DNA of 64,000 bases from Brachybacterium halotolerans (GTDB taxonomy: Bacteria; Actinomycetota; Actinomycetes; Actinomycetales; Dermabacteraceae). A model generated the notes under the pieces. The model did no database searches, had not been told where the DNA came from, and worked only from the letters and a program-made list of their open reading frames with translations. Positions 45,668 through 55,800 of this stretch are shown in pieces (position 1 is the stretch's first letter; each line of letters starts with the position of its first letter). Position numbers and translations under genes: made by a program. The stretch spans positions 27,650 through 91,649 of the forward strand of contig NZ_JAEDAJ010000011.1 in NCBI RefSeq assembly GCF_016623465.1, in the 5' to 3' direction.

Positions 45668-46963
45668 TCACTCCTTGATCAGGGCGTCGATCTGGTGGGC
45701 GACGTCCGAGAGACCCTGCTCGACGGAGTCGGTCCCGAAGATCACCGCCCCGGAGTACGCGTCGCGGAACCGCTGCCAGATCTCGATCCCACCGGAGACG
45801 TACGGGACGTCGGCCACGCGGTCCGCCTGGTCGGCGAAGCTCGTGTAGTCGGGGTTCTTCGCGAAGTAGTCCGGGTACACGGAAGCGAGGTCCTGGCGCA
45901 GAGGCATCTGCCCCGTCAGCTCGAGCAGCTTCCCGTCCCACTCCTCGCCGGTCGCGAAGGCCAGGAAATCCCAGGCGGTGAGCCGGTTCCGGCTCGTCGA
46001 GCACAGCGAGACGTTCTTCGAGTCGGCGAAGGTGATGGTCTTCCCGGCGGGGATGCCCTCGGCCGTGGGGACGGGCATGAAGCCGTAGTCGATCGCATCC
46101 TTGTAGGTCGCGATCGCGTAGGGGCCCGCCAGCTGCATCGCGGTGGCGCCCGTGGTCATGGCGTCATCGGTCGACTGCTCGCGCGGGGCCAGCTCCTCGT
46201 CGTACATGGACCGCCACATGCGGGCGACGGCCAGGCCGTCGGGTGAGTCGAAGGTCGGCGAACCGTTCTCGATGAGCCGGGTCCCGCCGGTCTGGGCGAG
46301 GTAGAGCGGGTAGAAGTCGGACCAGGGCTGATAGAAGTCGCTCGTCGGCGACGGCCAGATCGCGGATCCTGCAGCCCCGGAGGAGACGATCTGACGGGAG
46401 GCGTCGAGGAGCTTGTCGAAGGTGTCCAGGTCCGGTGTCTCCGCGTCGAGGCCGGCATCGGCGAAGATCTTCCGGTTGTACATGAGCATGACGGGGTTGG
46501 ACTTCCACGGCAGCTGGTAGTAGCCGCCCTTCCCCTCGTCCTCGGCATAGTTCCGGGCGCGCGTGCCGCCGCGCTCCTCGATGTGGCGGCGGCCGCCCTC
46601 GAAAGTCGTCAGGTCGACGAGACCGCCCGCACGCATCCAGTCCGGGAGAGCAGCGGGAGAGATGTTGAAGATGAGGTCAGGGGTGGTTCCCGCGACGATC
46701 GCCGCGGTGATCGCCTCCTCGGAGCTCGAACCGGCCGGGATCTCCTGCAACGTGACCGGTTCGTGCTCGTGCTCGGCGTTCCACGCCTCGCTCACCGCCT
46801 TGCCCCAGGCGAGCTCCTGCTCATTGGTGGAGACCCAGATGCTGATCGGACCGCGCGAGGTCGCGGCCTCCTGGGAGTCCACGGCGCTGCGTCCGCACGC
46901 CGCGAGGGCGAGCGGAAGAGCGAGCGCTGCGGTGCCGAGAGTGCGGCGGGTGAGGGTCCTCAT
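45668..46963 (-). CDS. Sugar ABC transporter solute-binding lipoprotein, GH130 operon
   Basis: A 431-residue family 1 solute-binding protein. TRRTLGTAALALPLALAAC is the signal with lipobox. PISIWVSTNEQELAWGKAVSEAW and YYQLPWKSNPVMLMYNRKIF are typical of oligosaccharide-binding members. GAGGAGA precedes the ATG. It follows the LacI gene on the same strand and heads the transport genes. Confidence 0.93.
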   Translation of the reverse strand: MRTLTRRTLGTAALALPLALAACGRSAVDSQEAATSRGPISIWVSTNEQELAWGKAVSEAWNAEHEHEPVTLQEIPAGSSSEEAITAAIVAGTTPDLIFNISPAALPDWMRAGGLVDLTTFEGGRRHIEERGGTRARNYAEDEGKGGYYQLPWKSNPVMLMYNRKIFADAGLDAETPDLDTFDKLLDASRQIVSSGAAGSAIWPSPTSDFYQPWSDFYPLYLAQTGGTRLIENGSPTFDSPDGLAVARMWRSMYDEELAPREQSTDDAMTTGATAMQLAGPYAIATYKDAIDYGFMPVPTAEGIPAGKTITFADSKNVSLCSTSRNRLTAWDFLAFATGEEWDGKLLELTGQMPLRQDLASVYPDYFAKNPDYTSFADQADRVADVPYVSGGIEIWQRFRDAYSGAVIFGTDSVEQGLSDVAHQIDALIKE

Positions 46964-47034
46964 CGATCTCCTCAGGGACAGTCGGCTCCATGGGCCGAGG
47001 GGTGGGCGCGCACGGCTCGGGTGCGCGCGGTGGG

Positions 47035-48108
47035 TCAGACGGTGGACGGGGGTGCGAGGCTTCCTCGGCGCACGACGCGATTGCCTTCGACTTCCACGCA
47101 CTGCGGGGCCGCCCCGGTGAGGACGGCCAGAAGAGTGCGCGCCGCGGCCTCCCCACGGGCCTCTGCCCCGGTCGATACCGAGGTGAGTCCGGGGGAGAGG
47201 TGCGCAGAGAGCTCGGAGTCGTCGAACCCGGTGATCGAGAGGTCGTCGGGAACCCGCAGCCCGATGCTGCGGGCGTAGGAGAGGCCGGCGATCGCCATCA
47301 CGTCGTTGGCGAAGACGATCGCCGTCGGGCGGTCGGGGAGCGTGATCGGCGCGGTTCCATCGGCCGTAGGGCACGGGGCCGCGGACCCGAGCAGCTGCTC
47401 GGCCGCCGACCGTCCCGAGGCTGCGGTGAAGTCGCCCTCGACGATCCGGGCCTCTTCCAGCCCGTGCCGACTCATCGCCGCCTCGAATGCACGGCGGCGA
47501 GTCGCCGCGTGGACGTAGCGCAGAGGGCCCGCGACATGGGCGATGCGCTCGTGGCCGGCGTGGACCAGAAGGTCGACGAGCTCATGGATGGCCGACGCGT
47601 CGTCGGTCCAGACCACGGGAAGATCCGAGCTCGTGTCCGTCCGGGGCTGCTCACCGGTGAGAACGACTGCGCTCAGTCCGAGGTCGCGCACGAGCTCGGG
47701 CCGGGTGTCGTCCTGTTCGACATCCAGCAGGATCACCCCGTCGACCCGTCCGGCTGCGAAGCGCTCGTAGACCGCGGCCTCGGCATCGGGGTCCCCGACG
47801 ACGTGGAGCATGAGGCCCATTCCCGCCTCTGCCAGCACGGCCTCGCAGCCTGCGATGAAGCGGGAGAAGAAGGTGTCCGTGGCGATGACGTCGGGACGCC
47901 TGTTGAGCACCAGTCCGATGCTGCCGGTGCGGGAGGTCGCCAGGGCCCGGGCGCTCTGGCTGGGAGTCCAGCGCAGGTCCTCGGCCGCCGCGAAGATGCG
48001 TCGGCGCGTCTCTTCCGCGACCGGCCGGTTCCCCGAATACGCAAGGGAGACGGTCCCCTTGGACACACCCGCGACGCGCGCGACGTCACCGATGGTTGCT
48101 CGCGGCAT
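47035..48108 (-). CDS. LacI-family regulator of the GH130 operon
   Basis: A 357-residue LacI/GalR regulator with helix-turn-helix TIGDVARVAGVSKGTVSLAY, hinge QSARALATSRTGSIGLVL and effector domain ending in LSITGFDDSELSAHLSPGLT. AGGAGGTG precedes the ATG. A perfect 12-base operator, CAAACCGGTTTG, lies 77 bases upstream, and the importer genes follow 71 bases downstream, so one operon with autoregulation is likely. Confidence 0.93.
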   Translation of the reverse strand: MPRATIGDVARVAGVSKGTVSLAYSGNRPVAEETRRRIFAAAEDLRWTPSQSARALATSRTGSIGLVLNRRPDVIATDTFFSRFIAGCEAVLAEAGMGLMLHVVGDPDAEAAVYERFAAGRVDGVILLDVEQDDTRPELVRDLGLSAVVLTGEQPRTDTSSDLPVVWTDDASAIHELVDLLVHAGHERIAHVAGPLRYVHAATRRRAFEAAMSRHGLEEARIVEGDFTAASGRSAAEQLLGSAAPCPTADGTAPITLPDRPTAIVFANDVMAIAGLSYARSIGLRVPDDLSITGFDDSELSAHLSPGLTSVSTGAEARGEAAARTLLAVLTGAAPQCVEVEGNRVVRRGSLAPPSTV

Positions 48109-48184
48109 CGGGCACCTCCTCGTGGAACGGCGGATTCGGCGATGGCGTCCTACGGCGGCGCGCATCGGAACGAACGGGCGCTAT

Positions 48185-48196
48185 CAAACCGGTTTG
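48185..48196. promoter_or_regulatory. Perfect LacI-type operator before the GH130 operon
   Basis: CAAACCGGTTTG is fully self-complementary with the central CG of LacI-family operators. It lies upstream of the LacI gene, and it differs from both other operator families in the window. Confidence 0.75.
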
Positions 48197-48296
48197 CGCC
48201 CATGGTGTCAAGGTGCACGGCGCGATGCTGGCCGGCGTGCCCGAGGTCGTGCTCGATGCTCGCAGCGGTGGCTGCGGCTGTGGCCGGGGCTGTGTT

Positions 48297-48348
48297 CGTG
48301 CGGGTCTGCGGACCGTTCGTGGCGACGAATGGTCCGCAGACCCGCACG
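48297..48348. repeat. Long inverted repeat, hairpin family B, in a divergent gap
   Basis: Arms of 18 bases (48297-48314 and 48331-48348, CGTGCGGGTCTGCGGACC) pair perfectly; after one G-T pair another 5 bp form, closing a GGCG loop. The core CTGCGGACCGTTC is shared with 21007-21040. Both flanking genes point away from it, so it is not downstream of any gene I can call. Confidence 0.9.
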
Positions 48349-48466
48349 GATGACGTGGTGGGCGGGCGGCGGACGTGATGTGCGCGGTAGCGGGGCACGC
48401 CGCCCTCCGTCGCCGCCCGCGCGGCGAGACCATACCGAGACCTCCCGCCCCTTGTGATGCGCACCA

Positions 48467-48480
48467 TGTGCAACGTTAGA
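48467..48480. promoter_or_regulatory. CAACGTT operator before the GH43-like operon
   Basis: TGTGCAACGTTAGA closely matches the site before the second importer (TTTGCAACGTTGAGA). It lies 70 bases upstream of the binding-protein start. Confidence 0.6.
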
Positions 48481-48549
48481 ATCGCCGCGACACCACCGGA
48501 TGGAGGAGGACGACGACGTCCTGCCCGGTGGAGGCCCAGGGAGGTCACC

Positions 48550-49896
48550 ATGACGCGACGGAGCGCACGGAACAGCGACGATCACTCGATGCGGGACGCG
48601 GGGCGGCTGCGGAGGGGCCCAGTGGACGGCGCCGGGATCTCCCGGGCGCCGCTCAGCCGGCGCAGCGCGCTCGGCCTCGCGGGCGCCTCCGCGATGGGCA
48701 TCGGTCTCGCGGCCTGCGGCGGCAACACCGGAGGGCTGACCAAGGGCGGCGGCAGCGACGGCGGTGGCGGCGGGATCAGCCAGTGGTACCACCAGTACGG
48801 CGAGGACGGCACGCAGGACGCCGCGAAGAAGTACGCGGCGGCCTACGACAAGAACGACGTCACGGTGAACTGGGTGATGGGCGACTACGCCGCGAAGCTC
48901 TCCACGAGCCTGCTCTCGGGCAACGGCGTCGACGTGTTCGAGAACAACGCGATCGCCGTCGACCAGGCGAAGCAGGGGCGCTACGCCGACCTCTCCTCGA
49001 TCATGGAGCCGGTCAAGGACCAGTTCAACCCGGCGTCGCTGAACACGGTGACGATCGACGGCAAGATCTGGGGCGTCCCGATGATCCTGGATCCCCAGCA
49101 CTTCTACTACCGCAAGTCGATGTTCGAGAAGGCCGGCATCGAGGTCCCGAAGACCATGGACGACCTCGTGGATGCGGCCAAGGAGCTCACCGGGGGCAAG
49201 CAGAAGGGCCTGTTCCTGGGGAACAACTTCGATGCGACCTGCTGGACGATGATCTGGGCCGCAGGCGGCAGCCCGATGAACGAGGCGAGGGACGCCGTCG
49301 GCTACAACACGCCGGGCATGGTCGAGGGCCTCACGCAGATCCAGCAGATGAAGTCCGACAAGTCCCTGCTCACCGGGGCGCCCTCGGACTGGACCGACCC
49401 CGCGGCCTTCTCGACCGGGCTGTCGGCCATCACCTGGGGCGGATGCTGGGCGCTGCCGCAGCTCGAGGACGCGCTCGACGACGTCGGTGTCTTCCCCCAT
49501 CCGGCCGTCGGCTCGGGCGGGAAGCAGGTCGCGATGGTCGGCTCGTGGAACGAGCAGGTCGCGGGCGCCTCGAAGAACATCGAGGCCGCCACCGCCTTCG
49601 TGAAGTGGCTGTGGATCGACCAGACGGACGACCAGACCGACTGGGCCCTGAGCTACGGGTTCCACATCCCGCCGATCACCTCGGTGGCCGACAAGGCCGA
49701 GGCCCTGAAGTCCGGCAACGGGCTCGAGATCGCGACCATGGCGAAGGAGATGGGCGTCTCCGGGCCGCCCGAGTGGACCGGTGCCGTGAACACGCCGTTC
49801 ACCGACGCCATCAGCAACATCCTCAAGAAGGGGGCGGACCCGGAGGCGGAGCTGTCCGCGGCGGAGGAGGCCAGCAACAAGGCAGTCGCGAAGTGA
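48550..49896 (+). CDS. Sugar ABC transporter solute-binding lipoprotein, GH43-like operon
   Basis: A 448-residue family 1 solute-binding protein. A long N-terminal extension precedes SRRSALGLAGASAMG (twin-arginine signal) and LAAC (lipobox), followed by a Gly-rich linker. YYRKSMFEKAGIEVPKTMDDL and ITWGGCWALPQL are family segments. GGGAGG precedes the ATG. It heads a four-gene operon whose members all overlap by four bases. Confidence 0.93.
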   Translation: MTRRSARNSDDHSMRDAGRLRRGPVDGAGISRAPLSRRSALGLAGASAMGIGLAACGGNTGGLTKGGGSDGGGGGISQWYHQYGEDGTQDAAKKYAAAYDKNDVTVNWVMGDYAAKLSTSLLSGNGVDVFENNAIAVDQAKQGRYADLSSIMEPVKDQFNPASLNTVTIDGKIWGVPMILDPQHFYYRKSMFEKAGIEVPKTMDDLVDAAKELTGGKQKGLFLGNNFDATCWTMIWAAGGSPMNEARDAVGYNTPGMVEGLTQIQQMKSDKSLLTGAPSDWTDPAAFSTGLSAITWGGCWALPQLEDALDDVGVFPHPAVGSGGKQVAMVGSWNEQVAGASKNIEAATAFVKWLWIDQTDDQTDWALSYGFHIPPITSVADKAEALKSGNGLEIATMAKEMGVSGPPEWTGAVNTPFTDAISNILKKGADPEAELSAAEEASNKAVAK

Positions 49897-51071
49897 GCAC
49901 CGCGACCGCGGGCCGGTCCTCGCGCGCCGCGCAGGCGCGCTCGCGCGACAGCTCCCGCCCCACGCGCATCCGCGGGACCGGGATCGCGTTCTGGCTGTTC
50001 TTCACCCCGTTCGCCGTCGGCCTGCTGATCTTCACGATCATCCCGCTGCTGTGGGGCGGGGCGCTGAGCTTCTTCGAGGCGAAGGGCACCGTGCTGCCCA
50101 CGCAGTTCGTGGGCCTGGGGAACTTCAAGGACTTCCTCACCGACACGGCGTTCCTGTACTCGCTGCGCACCTTCACGATCTTCGCGATCTTCATCGTGCC
50201 GGTGACCATGGCCACCTCCCTGTTCCTCGCGGTGCTGGTCAACGGCATCCCGCGCTTCCAGGCGTTCTACCGCTCCGTGTTCTTCCTGCCGACGGCCTGC
50301 AGCTACGTCGTCGCCTCGGTCGTGTGGCGGCTGGGGCTGTTCAACGGCCTGGACTCGGGCGTCGTGAACACGATGCTCTCGAGCATCGGGCTGGACCCGA
50401 TCGCGGACTGGCTCTCGGCCTCCCCGTACTGGTGGGTCGTGCTGATCTCCGTGCGCCTGTGGATGCAGGTCGGGTTCTACATGCTGCTGTTCCTCGCGGG
50501 CCTGCAGGCGATCCCGTCCCAGCTCTACGAGGCGGCGGCGGTCGACGGCCTGAACCCCGGCGGCTGGCGCATGTTCCGCATGATCACGCTGCCCCAGCTG
50601 CGCACGACATCGACCGCGGTGCTGCTCCTGCTGCTCATCGCGGCGTTCCAGGCGTTCGACGAGTTCTACAACCTCACCGGCAACAACCCGGAGACCCGCC
50701 CGCCGCTCGTCTACCTCTACAACATCGCGCTCGGGCCCGAGCAGGACTTCGGGCACGGCAGCGCGGGCGCCCTCGTGCTCACCGCGATCATGGTCGTCGC
50801 CGGCCTCCTGCAGACCTGGATCATCGGCTTCGACAGCAACGACGACGCCCGTCGGCGCCGTCTGCCGTGGCGTCGACGCGGGCCCGTCGGTGCCGTCGGC
50901 GCCGGAGCCGGCGCGGGAGTGGGGGCGACGGTCACCGCGGATCTCGCGGGCACCGGCGCGCCCCCGGGCCCGTCGGCCGACGCCCCCTCAGACCCGTCGG
51001 CCGACGGGGGCCATCCCGCCGCCGCGGCGGCACCGGAGATCATCCGACCCGACGGAGGAGACCGCTCATGA
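49893..51071 (+). CDS. Sugar ABC transporter permease (MalF type) with long C-terminal tail
   Basis: A 392-residue permease. Six main membrane segments span residues about 30-310, with EAA loop YEAAAVDGLNPGGWRMFRMITLP. After the last segment there is an Arg-rich stretch and about 80 residues rich in Gly, Ala, Pro and Ser, which is not usual for this family. It starts at GTG overlapping the previous stop (GTGA), so translation is coupled. Confidence 0.9.
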   Translation: MSTATAGRSSRAAQARSRDSSRPTRIRGTGIAFWLFFTPFAVGLLIFTIIPLLWGGALSFFEAKGTVLPTQFVGLGNFKDFLTDTAFLYSLRTFTIFAIFIVPVTMATSLFLAVLVNGIPRFQAFYRSVFFLPTACSYVVASVVWRLGLFNGLDSGVVNTMLSSIGLDPIADWLSASPYWWVVLISVRLWMQVGFYMLLFLAGLQAIPSQLYEAAAVDGLNPGGWRMFRMITLPQLRTTSTAVLLLLLIAAFQAFDEFYNLTGNNPETRPPLVYLYNIALGPEQDFGHGSAGALVLTAIMVVAGLLQTWIIGFDSNDDARRRRLPWRRRGPVGAVGAGAGAGVGATVTADLAGTGAPPGPSADAPSDPSADGGHPAAAAAPEIIRPDGGDRS

Positions 51072-51919
51072 GCACCCTGACGATGGCCGGGTACCGGCGC
51101 CGCCGCGGCGGACTGATCGTGCGCTACGTGATCGCATCGCTGCTCGCACTGGTGTTCCTGGTGCCGTTCTACGCGATGGTGAAGACGGCGCTGTCCACGA
51201 ACGACGAGATCTACTCGACGACCTTCACGTTCTGGCCCTCGGACCCGCAGTGGGCCAGGATCCCGGAGGTGCTGAGCGATCCGCGGTTCCTGGACGCGCT
51301 GAAGAACTCGGCGATCATGGCCGTGGTCGCCACGAGCCTGTCGATCCTCATCGCCGCGCTCGCCGGCTACGCCCTCGCGCGCATCCCCAACCGGTTCGCC
51401 AGGCCCATGTTCATGATGGTCGTCATCGTGCTGCTGATCCCCGGCACCACGGCGTTCGTCCCGAACTTCATCATCGTGGCCTCGCTGGGGTGGATCGGCA
51501 CGCTGCGCGGCCTGATCATCCCGGGCCTGTTCGGCGCGTTCAACGTGTTCCTCTTCCGCCAGTTCTACGTGAACTTCCCGAAGGAGGTCGAGGAGGCGGC
51601 GCACATCGACGGCGCCGGCTACTTCCGCACGTTCTTCCAGGTCATCTTCCCGAACACGCTGCCCTTCGCCTCGGCGCTGACCGTGCTGGGTCTCATCGGC
51701 TCGTGGAACGCCTTCCTGTGGCCGCTGGTGGTCGCCGGATCGGGGCAGAGCGCGAACACGGTCCAGATCTACCTGTCGTCCTTCCTCACCGCCCAGACCT
51801 TCGACTACGGGGGGCTGTTCATGGCGGCGACGCTCAGCCTAATCCCGGTGCTCGCGATCTTCTTCTTCCTCCAGCGCTATCTGGTGGCCGGCATCGCGGC
51901 GACGGGGCTCAAGGGATGA
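51068..51919 (+). CDS. Sugar ABC transporter permease (MalG type), GH43-like operon
   Basis: A 283-residue six-segment permease with EAA loop EEAAHIDGAGYFRTFFQVIFP and tail VAGIAATGLKG. The ATG overlaps the previous stop by four bases. It pairs with the MalF-type protein before it. Confidence 0.94.
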   Translation: MSTLTMAGYRRRRGGLIVRYVIASLLALVFLVPFYAMVKTALSTNDEIYSTTFTFWPSDPQWARIPEVLSDPRFLDALKNSAIMAVVATSLSILIAALAGYALARIPNRFARPMFMMVVIVLLIPGTTAFVPNFIIVASLGWIGTLRGLIIPGLFGAFNVFLFRQFYVNFPKEVEEAAHIDGAGYFRTFFQVIFPNTLPFASALTVLGLIGSWNAFLWPLVVAGSGQSANTVQIYLSSFLTAQTFDYGGLFMAATLSLIPVLAIFFFLQRYLVAGIAATGLKG

Positions 51920-52887
51920 GCGCGCCCGCCTACGGGCATCCGCTCCCGGACCCGGACGTGGTGCGGACGGACGACGGCTGGATCGCGTTCGGCACGGGGC
52001 CGCGCACGGCGGACGGCCGTGCGGTCCCGGCCGCGGTCTCGCCCGATCTGCGCACCTGGGAGGCCATCGGCGAGGTGCTCGAGGCGCTTCCCGAGGAGGC
52101 CGGCGAGTCCTACTGGGCGCCCGAGGTCTGCGAGCGCGACGGCGCCTGGTGGATGTACTACTCGGTGGGCCACGGCGATCGCGGGCACCATCTGCGGGTA
52201 GCCCGCGCCGGGACCCCGCGCGGGCCCTTCCGTGACCAGGGCGTCGACCTCACCCCGGGGGAGCTCTTCGCGATCGACGCGTCCCCCTTCCGGGCGGCCG
52301 ACGGGAGCTGGTGGCTGTTCTTCGCGCGGGACGTGCTGGACGCCGAGCGCGTGGGCACGCACCTCGCGGTCGCGCCGCTGCCCGAGCCGACGCGGATCGG
52401 GGAGATCGTCCCGGTGCTCGCCCCGGATGCCGACTGGCAGATCTTCGCGCGCGACCGTCCGATGCACGGCGGCGTCCACGACTGGCACACGCTCGAGGGA
52501 GCCCATGTGCTCGAGCGCGAGGGCGTGCTCTTCCTCAGCTACTCGGGCGGCTCCTACCAGGGGGCCGGGTACCGGACGGCCTGGGCGTGGGCCCGCCATC
52601 CCGCCGGACCGTGGCACCGGCCGGCCGACGGCGAGGACATCCTGCTGGCCACCGACGAGACCACGGGGCTCATCGGACCGGGGCACAACTCGTTCACCAC
52701 CGGGCCGGACGGAGAGGACGTGATCGCCTTCCACGCCTGGGACTCCGAGCGCACGGGGCGGTACATGCACCTGCGGCGCCTCGAGGTCGATCCGAGGGGG
52801 CCCGGCCTGCGCGTCGCCCGGCCCGCCCCGCGTCACCCGACCGGCCTCAGTCGGCGTCGCCGGACGACGCGGCGTGCCGCGCCCTGA
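51916..52887 (+). CDS. GH43-like glycoside hydrolase
   Basis: A 323-residue five-bladed propeller protein. LPDPDVVRTDDGW fits the GH43 general-base motif, ESYWAPEVCERDGAWWMYYS the WAPEV blade, IDASPFRAADGSWWLFF the Asp that tunes the acid, and LEGAHVLEREGVLFLSYS the acid Glu. Such enzymes are arabinanases, arabinofuranosidases or xylosidases. No signal peptide is visible, so it acts on sugars brought in by the three transport proteins before it. It overlaps the next gene on the other strand by 41 bases; the last 25 residues are Arg-rich and may simply be read-on. Confidence 0.88.
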   Translation: MSAPAYGHPLPDPDVVRTDDGWIAFGTGPRTADGRAVPAAVSPDLRTWEAIGEVLEALPEEAGESYWAPEVCERDGAWWMYYSVGHGDRGHHLRVARAGTPRGPFRDQGVDLTPGELFAIDASPFRAADGSWWLFFARDVLDAERVGTHLAVAPLPEPTRIGEIVPVLAPDADWQIFARDRPMHGGVHDWHTLEGAHVLEREGVLFLSYSGGSYQGAGYRTAWAWARHPAGPWHRPADGEDILLATDETTGLIGPGHNSFTTGPDGEDVIAFHAWDSERTGRYMHLRRLEVDPRGPGLRVARPAPRHPTGLSRRRRTTRRAAP

Positions 52888-55800
52888 GCGCTCCCGCGAG
52901 GCCCATGGCCACGCCGATCAGCAGCCAGATCCCGAGCACCGACAGGTCCTGGACCGGGTTGACCCAGCCGCCGCCGATCACGCCCCGGAAGGCGTCGATC
53001 GCGTGGGTCATCGGCAGGTACGGGTGGAAGAACCGCAGGAAGGCGGGGATCGTCTGCACGGGGTAGGTGCCCCCGCCGGCGGCGATCTGCAGAGCGATGA
53101 GGATGAGCCCCACGAACTTGCCGATCGGCCCGAACACGGCGCCGAAGCCGTGGTTCAGCGCGACGAACACCAGGGAGGTGAACGCCGCCAGCAGGTACAT
53201 CCACCCCAGCTGCATGACCTCGATGCCGACGGCCAGGTGGAGGACCGCCACGGCCATCGCCGACTCGACGATGCCCAGGACGAAGGCCGGCAGCAGGCCG
53301 CCCACCAGCAGCTTCACGGCCCCGACGCCGCGCCGCGCGGCGCGCGCGGAGAACGGCGGCATCATGAGGAACATCGACATGCCGCCGACCCACAGGCCGA
53401 TGCACAGGAACAGCGGGGTGAGGCCCTCGCCGAAGCGGCCCACGTCGTTCGAGCGCTCGAAGTTCATGCCCACCGGGTCGCTCGCGACGTCGTCGAGGTT
53501 CTCGCGCTCGGCGTCGCTGTAGTTGGGCACCTGGTCCTGGGCGTCGACGAGCCCGCTGTGGAGCTGGTCCGCGCCGTCGACGAGCTGCACGGCGCCGTCG
53601 TCGAGCCGGTGCGCGCCGTCGGCGAGCTGCGCGGAGCCATCGGCCGCCTGCTGCGCGCCGTCGTCGAGCTGGACGGAGGAGGAGGCCAGCTGCTGCGCGC
53701 CGTCGTCGACGCGGGTGGCGCCGTCGTGCAGGTCCGACGCGCCCTGCGCCGCGGAGCCGGACGCATCGGCGAGCTGTGAGGAGCCGCTGGTGAGCGCCGA
53801 GCTGCCCGCGGCGAGCCGGTCGGCGCCCGAGCGGGCGCTGGAGACGCCGTCGGTATAGCGGCCGAGCCCCGAGTCGAGCGACTGCGCGCCGCTGTTCAGG
53901 GTGCCCGTGGACCCGGCGAGCTGGTCGGCGCCGTCGGCGACCTGCTGGGCGCCGTCGTTCAGGCGGTGCACGTCGGCCGCGCCGGACTGCAGCTGGTCGT
54001 AGGCGCCGGGGAGGGCCTGGGCCGCATCGCGCGCCTGGTCGGCGAGGGCGTCGATGCGCTTCTTCGCCTCCGTCGTGTCGGTGCCCTGGGCGGCGGTGCG
54101 GGCGTCGTCGATCGCATCGGCGACGTCCGCGATGTCCTGCGCCTGCTCCTTCGCGGGGGTGCGCAGGGCGTCCATGGCGTCGCCCGCCGTCGCGGCCCGG
54201 TCCTGGATGTCGTCCAGGCGCGTCGCGAGGTCGTCGGCGGCCGTGGTGACGTCGTCCCCGAGCGAGTCGAGGTTCGCCGCGGCATCCTTCGCCGCGGCGG
54301 TGGCGTCGGCGGCCGCGGCGGCATCGTCGGATGCAGCGCTCGCCGAGTCCCGCAGGCCCTTCGAGTCCGCCGACAGGGCGTCGAGCTGCTCGCAGATCTG
54401 CGCGTCGGCACTGGCGTTCGCATCCGAGCTGCCGTCCGAGGCGTCGCCGGACGCATCGGTCGAGGATCCGCCGGAGCCGTCGCCCGCGCCGCTGTCGGAG
54501 GAGGTGCATGCCTCGGCGATCGCGTCGAGGCGCTTCGTGTAGTCGTCCACGGAGGAGGAGACGTCGCTCGAGGAGGTCTTCGAGGTCTGCGCCGCGTCGG
54601 CGGCGTCGCTCGTCTCTCCCGGGAGGCCGGCCGCGCCCTGCACGCCGTCCAGGGCGCCGCGCACCGTGGTGAGGTCCGAGCTCGCGGCCGAGACGTCGTC
54701 GCCGAGGTCGGTCACGGCGGTGTCCGCTGTCTTCGCCTTCTCGGCGAGATCGTCCGCCTTCTTCCGGAGGGCGCCGACGTCGTGCGAGGGGTCGTCGAGC
54801 GCGTCGACGAGGTCATCGGCCGCTTCCGAGAGGTCGTCGATCGCCGAGGTCGCATTCTTGGAGGCCTGGTCGACGGAGTCGGAGTCGATGCCGAGGTCGT
54901 CGGCCTTCTTCTGCGCGTCGGTGACGGCCTTGTCGAGGGCGGCGGTGCCGTCGGCGACCTGGCGGGCCCCGTCGGCCAGGTCGGAGGCACCCCCGTCGAG
55001 CTTCGAGGTGCCGTCGGCGAGCTTCGAGGAGCCGTCGCGCAGGGTCGAGCTGCTGCCGTCGAGCGTGGTGAGGCCCTTGTCCAGGGTGTTCGCGCCGCTG
55101 CTCAGCGTCACGGTGCCGTCGTGCAGCTCGACCGCGCCGCTGCGCAGCTGGGTGAGGCCGACGGCGAGGGTGCCGCTGCCGTCGACGAGCTGGCCCGTGC
55201 CGTCGGCCAGCTGCGAGGTGCCGTCGACGAGCTGCCCGGTGCCGTCCGCGAGCTGCGAGGTGCCGTCCTCGAGGTCGTCGGCCCCGTCGGAGAGGTCGGA
55301 GATGCCGTCCTCGAGGTCGCCCGCGCCCTTCTTCAGGTCGCCCGAGCCGTCGACCGCGTCGCCCAACCCGTCGTGGATCGAGGAGAAGCCCACGTAGATC
55401 TGGTCGAGGTACTCGCTGGACAGGGCGCCCCGCAGCGAGTCGGTGAGGGCGGTGCCGATCGACTTCGTGAAGTTCCCGCTCACGTAGTTGATCGTGTCGT
55501 TCGTGCGGACGTCGATGAGCGTCTGCGCGGCCTTCTCGGGATCGTCCGAGAGCTTCGAGACGTTGGAGGAGAAGTCCTTCGGGATCACGACGGTCGCCCC
55601 GTAGGTGCCGTCGGCCAGGCCCTTCTGCGCCGTCTCGGCGTCGACCTCGACGAAGCGGTAGACGGTGGGCTTGTCCAGATCGGTGAGGGTGTCGGCGAAC
55701 TCGTCGCCCGCGTCGAGGTGCTTCTTCTCGCCCGACGGGGTGGTCAGGTCGGAGCCGGTGTCCTCGTTCACCACGGCCGCGGTGATGCGGTCCAGGTGGT

